Both the position numbers and the translations under genes were made by a program. A DNA stretch of 64,000 bases from Bradysia coprophila. Lineage: Eukaryota > Arthropoda > Insecta > Diptera > Sciaridae. Shown here piece by piece: positions 56,601 to 64,000 of this stretch. Location: positions 11,109,739 through 11,173,738 of the forward strand of contig NC_050735.1 in NCBI RefSeq assembly GCF_014529535.1, in the 5' to 3' direction. How positions within the stretch are numbered: the stretch's first letter is position 1; each line of letters starts with the position of its first letter. The notes below the pieces were generated by a model. It searched no databases. It was not told the DNA's origin and was given only the letters and a program-made list of their open reading frames with translations.

Positions 56601-59405
56601 ACCAGTTTGTACAAGAGCATTTCATCTAGCTCAAGGCGACGGGTTTCTAATGACTTCATTTTCAAGTGTTCCAGTCTAGTTTGATAGTCGGGTTTAATCC
56701 AGTTGAAACGATAATACAGCATCCTCGTAAATTTACGTTGCACCTTCTGGATTTGTTCTTTATATTTCACATAATAGGGGTTCCAGATTGTGCTACAGTA
56801 CTCCAGTCTGCTCCTAACATACGTGTTATAAAGCTTGATCAGGCTAGCCGGACGTTTGAAGCTCTGAGTACTTCTAAAGATAAATCCAATCAATTGATAC
56901 GACTTTTTCGTGATTTCATTGACGTGAGCAGCGAAGCTTTCTTTACTATCAAACGTGACACCGAGATCCTTTTTGATTGTCTTCTTTTCTATCGGCTTAT
57001 CCTTTATGGAGTATTGATAGTTGATCGGTTGCGGTTTGCAGGTTACCGACAGCGCCGAGCACTTTTCTGGATTGAGATTTAGATTATTGCTATCACACCA
57101 TTCCGAAAAAGATGAGATGTCCGATTGCAAGCTAGTTCCGTCTGCCAAACACTCGATTTTTCGAAAGATTTTGTTGTCGTCGGCGAATAACGAGCTAGAT
57201 GAAGTGAAGTTGTTTAGTCATACCGATTTTCAGATTTCAGATTGATCCGAAAATTTCCAGATTCAAATTTTCAGTTTTCAGATCAGATCAGATCAAGCCG
57301 CAAGACATCTGGATCTGAAATATTCAGATCGTTTTTTTCCACATTCAGATCAGGTCAGAACGATCTGTTTCGAGCCCTATTTGTATCGAAACGCTTTAGC
57401 TTATCAGGTCGTACAGGTTTTTTTTTTGACGCAAATTCCTTTAATTTTGATTCCATCAATTCTTATACATTGGTATAGGTCGGCTTTATCGGCACAATCA
57501 TCATCGGCATCATAACAAATTACTGTGTTCACATGCTGGTTAACACTCACTATTTGTTATGCAAAAAGAAAAAGGTAGAAACAAATTTGCTTCCTACGAC
57601 TAGTTCGCGAAATGTCGTAAAAGGTCTAGCAATCAAATCGAAGTCAATTTCGAAGTTTTTTACAGGTACCCAGTTTAACATACCCATTAATTGCTGAAGC
57701 TGCATTCTTGTCCGGCCCGAAGTGTTTTCATAAGTATGCCGCAGCAATGATGTAAATAACACCAGCGAATGCGCTGGAAAACGTATTTATTTTGGAAAAG
57801 TTTTCTTTTAATGGAAATTGTTATTATTTCGCCAGACAAGTAGTGAATGTTTTCACCTTAGTGTACGAAATCGGAGCGTGCTGCATTTATGTCGTGTTCA
57901 TGGCTTCGAATTTCAAAGAACTATCGGACTATTTTCTTGATACGGAAACAGACATTCGACTGATCATGCTGATCATGTTGTTGCCGTTAATTCTGATCAA
58001 TTGGGTTAGTGTCCCTTTTTATAATGCTCTTCGGCTCAGGAAACAAGATCCATAAATTTCGTGAAAGATTTATTTCAACGTTTTGTGGAGCGCTGTGCGC
58101 TGACGGTGAGTATAGATTTTCCTTGCATTTTTCATTATTGTTTTCAGATCAGAAATTTGAAATATTTGGCCCCGCTGTCAACCATTGGAACATTTTTCAC
58201 CGTTGCTTCCATCAGCATCGTATGCTACTACATCTTTCGTGAACCGTTAACATTTGATGATGGAAAACAGGCCGTGGGAAGTCTCAGGGGATTTCCATTC
58301 TTCTTCGGCAATGTTTTGTTTGCATTGGAAGCCATAGCTGTCGTAAGTATATCATTCAAACAACATTTAATGAATCGATGTTATGGAAAGGCTGCATCAG
58401 TAAAATAACAACTATTCTGAAAAGATTATGCCACTCGAGAATGAAATGAAAACACCGAAACGTTTTGTCGGTGTAACCGGAATTTTAAACCGATCGATGT
58501 GCGTCGTTATAGCGCTTTATGTTGGTGTTGGATTCTGCGGGTACCTCAAATATGGGCCAGAGATCAAACCATCTATAACGCTGAATCTTCCACAACAAGA
58601 AATGTAAATAAGACGAATTTTCAATTAGACAAAATTTAAAATTGGGTTGATGGTAAGGCTTCGGTTAATTGATGGGCTTGGGTATTTTGATGGGACATTG
58701 AATAAAAACCTTACCCTTTGCACTCCGAACTACTCATGTCCCTGTATCTCATTTAATTATTTGCTCGTAGATTAGCTCAGGCCGTCAAGACAATGATAAG
58801 CTGCGGTGTATTCATTTCCAACGCAGTGGTAACGCAGGTAGCAATTGACTTGGCATGGACACAATATTTTGTCAACCGATTAACGGAAAATTCCAATAAA
58901 TTGCTGTGGGAGTATTTTTTACGTACGGGCATCGTGTGTATTACCTGTAAGTTTATTCAGAGCAGACAGCGCTTTTGATTCGTTTTATGAGTGTTTGGGG
59001 CAAGTATACACCAAATCGGCTGGTCGATTTGGTTTTATAAAATTGAGCTAAGCATTTTTATGTCCAAACTCGTCGCATACGTCGACCCATATATTTCGAA
59101 TCGAAAGCGTGATCCGAAAGTTATTGCGAACCACTTTTTATCGATAAATATTTCCAGTTTTATTTGCTGTTGCCATTCCCAATTTGGATCTGTTCATATC
59201 ACTGTTGGGTGCATTAACGCTATCCATGTTAGGTTTAACGATGCCTGCGATTTTCGATTGTTTGACTCAGTGGCACCACACGTCTGGATTGGCTAGATTT
59301 ATTTTGATTTTGAAGAATGCGACAATTGCTATTATTGGTTTAGCGGGTCTGATTATCGGAACATCAATCAGCATGCAAGACATAATAAAAACTTATTTTG
59401 AGTGA
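53612..59405 (+). CDS. Proton-coupled amino-acid transporter, SLC36/PAT family
   Basis: Ten exons: 53612-53664, 53761-53877, 53952-54042, 57479-57574, 57666-57751, 57836-58004, 58148-58342, 58425-58603, 58771-58946, 59158-59405; all phases agree and give 469 residues, normal for the family. A short hydrophilic N-terminus precedes the first membrane helix, HLLKIALGTGIFAMPNAF, which carries the GTGI/LxAMP substrate-site motif of PAT proteins. Later helices include YEIGACCIYVVF, LPLILINW, GNVLFALEAIAVVIMPLENEM and the C-terminal ILKNATIAIIGLAGLIIG. Expected to be a plasma-membrane or lysosomal H+/amino-acid symporter; related Drosophila proteins (path and others) sense amino acids for growth. 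I cannot say which paralogue it is. Intron 3 is 3.4 kb and full of mobile elements. Confidence 0.9.
54464..54691. mobile_element. hAT-like MITE, second 228-base copy
   Basis: Starts CAAGGCTGTATACTTTGGGG and ends with the inverse CCCCAAAGTATACAGCCTTG. Perfect 8-base repeats GGTTCAAG flank it at 54456-54463 and 54692-54699. Same length as the copy at 5968-6195. A lone end of the family is seen at about 59880-59917. Confidence 0.9.
54697..55097. mobile_element. 400-base foldback element
   Basis: Arms 54697-54880 and about 54917-55097 are near-perfect inverse copies over roughly 180 bases, sharing AAGAGGAATCTACACATGGC, GTAGGCAACAATTTAG-type words and TGTTTGTGGTGATGTAACCT. The hAT-like MITE sits at its left edge. 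It would fold into a long hairpin in the unspliced transporter transcript. Confidence 0.8.
55268..55555. mobile_element. Tc1/mariner-like MITE, TA target
   Basis: Ends CAGCTTGTAAATATTTTTCA and its inverse, about 40 bases paired, flanked by TA on both sides (55266-55267, 55556-55557). The inner part carries CACCAGCTG repeats. The TA duplication and CAG ends suggest the Tc1/mariner group. No transposase. Confidence 0.7.
55949..57378. mobile_element. GATCTGAA-repeat element split by a LINE fragment
   Basis: The outer words AGGGCTCGGAACAGATC (55949) and its inverse GATCTGTTTCGAGCCCT (ending 57378) are terminal inverted repeats. Next to each lies a zone of some ten degenerate GATCTGA-like repeats in opposite orientation. 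A truncated LINE occupies the centre (about 56196-57222). Confidence 0.6.
56196..57222 (-). mobile_element. 5'-truncated CR1-like LINE
   Basis: On the minus strand an open frame runs from SSLFADDNKIFRK, the reverse-transcriptase active site, to a stop at 56363 (..MVKGLYPF), followed by about 170 bases of 3' UTR and a terminal AAAT repeat. Words such as YVRSRLEYCSTIWNP and KKDLGVTFD match the CR1 group, but it differs clearly from the LINE at 15780-20375. Everything upstream of the active site is missing, a usual 5' truncation. Confidence 0.85.
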
Positions 59406-60878
59406 AAAACATGGAAATTTGATATTTTTGGCCGATTTTTACTGAGATTACAAATCGAATTGTGTGGCTTGTGTCTTTGCTTTCGAGGATATTTCGATAG
59501 CTGTAAGCTTCTTCAGTTTTCCCCTGAAATATTCCACCTTTTCAAAAGAAAGTCAGAGCTTTTGAAAGCTCTTCAAAGCACACCAAAAATGTGAAACGGT
59601 GTTTTGGCTGTTACATTAGTCGTCACATTTTTTTTAAATTCAATTACGTTTCTGGCTTTAGTTCAAAATATTCAATAAAACCATCGGCCCGAGCCTAAAT
59701 GGATGTAAATCTAAGATTAAGTCATGAAAGCACAAATAATTATACGAGGAATGAGCATCGAAACTGGTATGGTCTAATGTCGGCTCGGAAGACAACTTAC
59801 TCATTTTTATATTAATTTTAACATAAATTGTAAGTGCGAGCCATATCTGTTTTATACTTTCATTCGATATGCACTTGCAAGGCTGTATACTTGGGGAGGT
59901 CACGCAGATGCAGATAAGTGAGATTAGGTACATACGAATACGAACGAGAGCATCCACAGAGCCTCAACTCTTTTGCGAACATTTCGTCAACAATCATTTT
60001 TTGGTTATGTCTCTATGGATTACGTTTTGACAGCTGAAATAACCTTGCAACAGACCTATAGGTCTCTTCCAAGGCCGTTCAAAATGTCAATCGTCATCCA
60101 CAGAGAAGCCAACACAACCTCACTGTAAAGTTTTAACGAACAAAATTTGTTTAAGTTGCGGTTATGTTTGCTTCTGTGGATGACGGTCGGTTGGTTTAGG
60201 CCTGTCAAAATTCGTTTTTACCGTACGATGGAAGAAACCTATAGTTAGTATAGACTGTTATGATCAGAGCGATAAAACCGAAGACTGGTTATTATAACTT
60301 GCCTCGGGGTACTTGTCAAAGTATTTGCTTCTCTTTCAACGTGGTACGTTCAGAGCGAGAGGACAGAAGACCAGTTTATTTTAACTTGCCTTGGGGTGCT
60401 TGTGAAAATATCTTCTTCTCTTTCATCAGAACACTCTATTGGTCAAATCGACCTCTGTAACCACTGTAACTGCCTGGTCTACTTTGTCAGATGAATTTGT
60501 CATATCTCTATGCTCTCGTTCAGTTTACTCAACACACGCACACACATGAACAACACGCTTGTTATTTGTGACATAACTGACATTACTCTATCAGAATAAA
60601 ATCGTGCATTTGTTTCGATTCTAGAGTTTCAATACGATTCAATAATTCACTCAAAACTATCGGGAAAATAATTTGCATGCCTTACCTTACTGAAGTCCAA
60701 TGAATGAGATCTATGACTGACATAAAATTAAAGTCAATCTCTTCCAATTTGTTGTGCACAAGAGTTGAGTTGAGTAGAGTTGAGGTTAAACATTTGTTGT
60801 TTCGATTCGGTTAGCCAATGATTGGTGTGTTTTACCGGTTAGCACCATACTTAAGAGTTTAATTCACGTCACCGAAAA
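59406..60878. other. Intergenic between transporter and FASTKD gene
   Basis: No gene. Contains a diverged GGTATGGTC element at about 59768-59870, one end of the CAAGGCTGTA MITE family (59880-59917), a short inverted repeat around CGTCATCCACAGA (60070 and about 60175), and a diverged tandem pair of about 98 bases at 60262-60430 sharing AACTTGCCTCGGGGT-like words. Confidence 0.55.
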
Positions 60879-63627
60879 ATGCTGTCCAGAAGTGTAGGGC
60901 GATCACTCGCCAATGTTTTTCGAAACCGTAGACTGTTCCATCAGTCAATCCGGTACATGGGCAAAGATGACGCAATACAAACATACGAATTTCCCAACAC
61001 CTCCATGAAAGACGGAAGCGATTCGACGACTATGATCAAGTCCGCTAGAAATTCCTCTGAGTTTCTCAGCGTTATATCCAAAAATGTCACATACTTTTCG
61101 GCTGCCGAAACCTTGGCGTCATTGAGAACCCTATTTGAACTGCAGAAGGATACGACGTAAGTTCATTTTGGTGTAGAGTCCGGCAACAATCGAAAAGATT
61201 TTGAAAATTATTTTCTTTTACCATAGCACGTCGATCAGTCAGAGAGATATTGCTGTGAATTCGGACTTCGAAAGATTGTGTCGATCGCTGAAAAGAAATG
61301 CCCGAAAAATGGAGCTGAACGATGTGATCGAAGCGTTGAAGATCGTTTCATTTGTCGGCGTAAAGGGTAACAGTGAAATAACAATGAGCCTTTTGAATTT
61401 AATCAAACATCAAATCAACGAAGCCACTTTGGGTAAGTCACTTCAACGTTTCTAGCATTCACGTGAATCTGACCGACGAAAAACGTTCGCAACTTTCAGG
61501 TCACATAATTTTCCTAGGCTATTTGCTGGAACAAATGGAATCGAATCCATTAGTGGACGCACTGAAAATTGCGCTACCTACGCTACTGCAAGTTCAAATT
61601 TCGACCAAAATCGACCACGAAAACGTCGCACAACTAATTGAATTGTTACGATTCGTCAGTCAACGCCGGGTCAGCGATCCGTGCATCAGGAATATCTGTG
61701 CTGCGTTGAGATTGCGCGGTGAAGATTTGAGTCCAGAACAAGCGAGATATGTTGTATGGTCGTTGAGTAGCCCAACATTGTCGGTTCCCAAAGAATACTT
61801 GGACAAATTAATGGAAGATGCCATCAGAGCGATGAGCAAGGAAAAATTTGGCGCAGAAAATATTTTGACAATAGGTACAACGCTGAAAAAAATGATCAAC
61901 AAGTACATGCATGATCCACACGAATTTGACAAATTCTACAACGAGGCGTTCTTCAATAAATGTGCTGATGCGGTCGTGATGAACGATTTGGGTTTCGAAA
62001 AGGCAACATTTATACAGCGTGACCTCAACAATTTGGGTTTCGTTCATTTAAATATGCTCAAGTACATGTTGCAGGAAATTGAAAAATATCCCCAACTCAT
62101 TATCGAGTGTAAGCCGACCAGCTTTCTGACATTCATAGCTGCACTGTCGTCTGCGAATTACAAGCCCCACAATTGGGACAAAATCCAACAGTTGATCATG
62201 CGCAGCAATTTCATCACGGAGGAGAAACGACTGAATTTACCTTGGACTAAGGTGGCTTTAGAGCTTTTGTCGCTTGGAATTGAATGTCCGACGATTTGGG
62301 ATAAAGTTTTTAGTAACGAATTTCTCGCAGAACATCTGACCCAAAGAAGAAGGGAACGTCTATCACGGATTTTAGAACTGTACCAGTGTCTTGCGATCAC
62401 CGACTACAACGTTGACGGGAGAATAGATGAGAAATTTTTAACTGAAGCCAAAATGTTGCAACAGTCAATCCAGTTTCCAATGCAACGATATATTGGTAAT
62501 TTTTTCGTTATTTCAATTATGTCATGCCATAGGTGGTGTCATGCCATGTTAACTCTAGGTTCACGTTTAAACTTGCCCCGTATGACAAAAAGAATAATTT
62601 GTGTCCACTATGCCATTTACTCGTGAGTCTTAGTCACATAATCTATGCTTAGTCAGTTTGAGCACATGAGCTCACGTTCTCATAACGTACTTTTGTCTAA
62701 TCCAGGCCCTGACTGATGATAATGGGCGATACGCCTTTTGAATTTTTCTTCAGATTTCTTCTTTAAAATGAGCATTTGTTCTACGAGTCCCACCTCTAGC
62801 AGCCAGTTCGGCTCTGATTTAATCCAAAGAAACGATTAAATTTTAGGATTGTAATATTTACACATTGACCCAATCTGCTATTGTCATAGAAATTTCATTC
62901 CGAGATTTAGGAAAATAATGGATATTCTGTCGTGTTAAGCCAAAAACCCGTATTTGTGTCTTTGCTTTTAAGGAGCTTTCTTAATTCCACTTTTGGAATG
63001 GAATCCATTAGACACATACCTTTCCAAACCTCTCCATACAGAAAATGCGATTCGATTTTATGGCTTAACACGGCCGATACATTGATTTCATGTTGTGGAT
63101 GCATTTCTTAGCATTTCTGATCTTTATAGTGTCAGTTACAATCCAATCCTATTTTGTTTATAGAAATGGCGTTCGGCGGGCCATCATTTGTTTGTACAAG
63201 GGTCAGAACGAAACGTAGCCACGTAATCCACCATGTCGTTGCTTTCGATAAGAAGACTATGGAACCGACACAAATTGACGGTGGTTTGAATAACGATATC
63301 TATTATGAAGATATTGCAACTGATGACAGCAAACAGTAGTAAGTTTTTGGAAGTTTTTTTTTTACGCTGGCGCGACAACTAATCTTTCGTTTCTGTTCTT
63401 TTTGCAGCATTGCTGTGTTAGCATTTCCGGACAGATGTTTCTGCATCAATATACCGATTATGAAAGCAACGTATGAATTGAAGCTCCGGACGTATGAGAA
63501 AATGGGCATCCCCGCCGTTCCGATTAATCTAGCAATGTGGAAGGAGATGCCTGACAAGGAGAAAATTCCATACATTCAGAGGGAAGTGAAGTTCAAGGTG
63601 ACGCAATTGCAAAATGTCCTTCAGTAG
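60879..63627 (+). CDS. FASTK-domain mitochondrial RNA-binding protein with RAP domain
   Basis: Five exons: 60879-61156, 61227-61432, 61500-62495, 63164-63338, 63408-63627; frame is kept, 624 residues. The first 30 residues are rich in Arg and Ser and lack acids (MLSRSVGRSLANVFRNRRLF), a mitochondrial targeting peptide. The middle is all-helical repeats as in FAST_1/FAST_2 domains. Exons 4-5 give LGGPSF-like AFGGPSFVCTRVRT and then a RAP domain: YIAVLAFPDRCFC, KLRTYEKMGIPAVPINLAMW, PYIQREV. FASTKD proteins process and stabilise mitochondrial mRNAs and rRNA. Which family member it is cannot be told. Intron 4 (62496-63163) holds a short inverted-repeat element (about 62932-63074, CGTGTTAAGCC ends). 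Confidence 0.85.
62932..63074. repeat. Inverted-repeat element in FASTKD intron 4
   Basis: CGTGTTAAGCCAAAA at about 62932 is inverted as TTATGGCTTAACACGGC at about 63058-63074. Small MITE-like element, no reading frame. Confidence 0.5.
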
Positions 63628-63854
63628 AGTGTGTATAGTTTGTTAGCGATAATAAAGGAAGTTATTAGACCAAAGTCAATGTACTATTTCTGTTTCCACC
63701 ACATCCATCACAGACACTTCTATGCCAATGACTTTTACTTCCTTCGCACTCAATCTATAACACATAACAGCGCACTCAAATCTAAATCGAAAATTGATTT
63801 TTATTCAATTCTATAAACTAAACATGGTGACTAAGGTTGCACAAAAGGCGACCC
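63628..63854. other. Convergent 3' ends
   Basis: AATAAA for the FASTKD gene is at about 63650. The rest is the 3' UTR zone between two convergent genes; nothing else seen. Confidence 0.5.
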
Positions 63855-64000
63855 TCACTTCTGAAACGGATAATAGTCCAGTCCAGACTTTTGGTCATAT
63901 TTGGGTTTCTCTTTCCTCTTCGCAACTTTTATCATTTCAATAACTTCTTTCCGGTAAGCGGGCGGTAGCATCTCTTCGTCGAGTGTGCATTCGATCGGTG
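63855..64000 (-). CDS. C-terminus of an unidentified gene, cut by the window edge
   Basis: On the minus strand a frame open to the edge ends at the stop 63857-63855. The visible 47 residues are lysine-rich and end KSGLDYYPFQK, preceded by LPPAYRKEVIEMIKVAK. The style recalls a mitochondrial ribosomal protein tail but I cannot name it. It is convergent with the FASTKD gene. Confidence 0.55.
   Translation of the reverse strand, partial: PIECTLDEEMLPPAYRKEVIEMIKVAKRKEKPKYDQKSGLDYYPFQK

Overview
The window is nuclear DNA of an insect, most likely a nematoceran fly. The basis is an AT-rich sequence, short GT-AG introns, and host genes that read as insect orthologues (cytosolic Hsc70-4, the SAYP/e(y)3 remodeller subunit, a Girdin with a Hook domain, proton-coupled amino-acid transporter, FASTKD). 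I could not run a search, so species is not assigned. About half the window is intergenic or intronic DNA filled with small inverted-repeat elements (MITEs), two nearly complete LINEs and one LINE fragment.

Layout, left to right: (1) 1-3777, repeats only. (2) 3778-5461, a six-exon 2-oxoglutarate/Fe(II) oxygenase. (3) 5736-6416, nested MITEs. (4) 6580-8067, TRUB2-type mitochondrial pseudouridine synthase. (5) 8182-8971 on the minus strand, RPA-interacting protein. (6) 12153-14301, a secreted protein of repeated cysteine modules. (7) 15780-20375, a CR1-like LINE with both reading frames open, flanked by two 2,099-base direct copies of host DNA (13681-15779 and 20376-22474). The copied DNA holds the last two exons of the cysteine-module gene, so the right-hand copy is a partial duplicate gene. 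(8) 22958-26362, Hsc70-4 with a heat-shock element, a 5' UTR intron and one coding exon. (9) 26640-30916, MITEs and an unexplained 1.6 kb. (10) 30917-36139 on the minus strand, Girdin/CCDC88. (11) 39145-48363, e(y)3 (SAYP), whose last intron carries an antisense RTE-type LINE. (12) 53612-59405, an SLC36-type transporter with a 3.4 kb MITE-rich intron. (13) 60879-63627, a FASTKD-family mitochondrial RNA protein. (14) the end of an unidentified minus-strand gene at the right edge.

The host genes are ordinary unlinked housekeeping or developmental genes; I see no operon or biosynthetic cluster. The most unusual structure is the LINE insertion between perfectly aligned 2.1 kb copies of its target: arranged like a target-site duplication but over 100 times the usual length. 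Next are hAT-like MITEs with clear 8-base duplications, two of them only 30 and 36 bases long, and a TRUB2 homologue without the catalytic aspartate.
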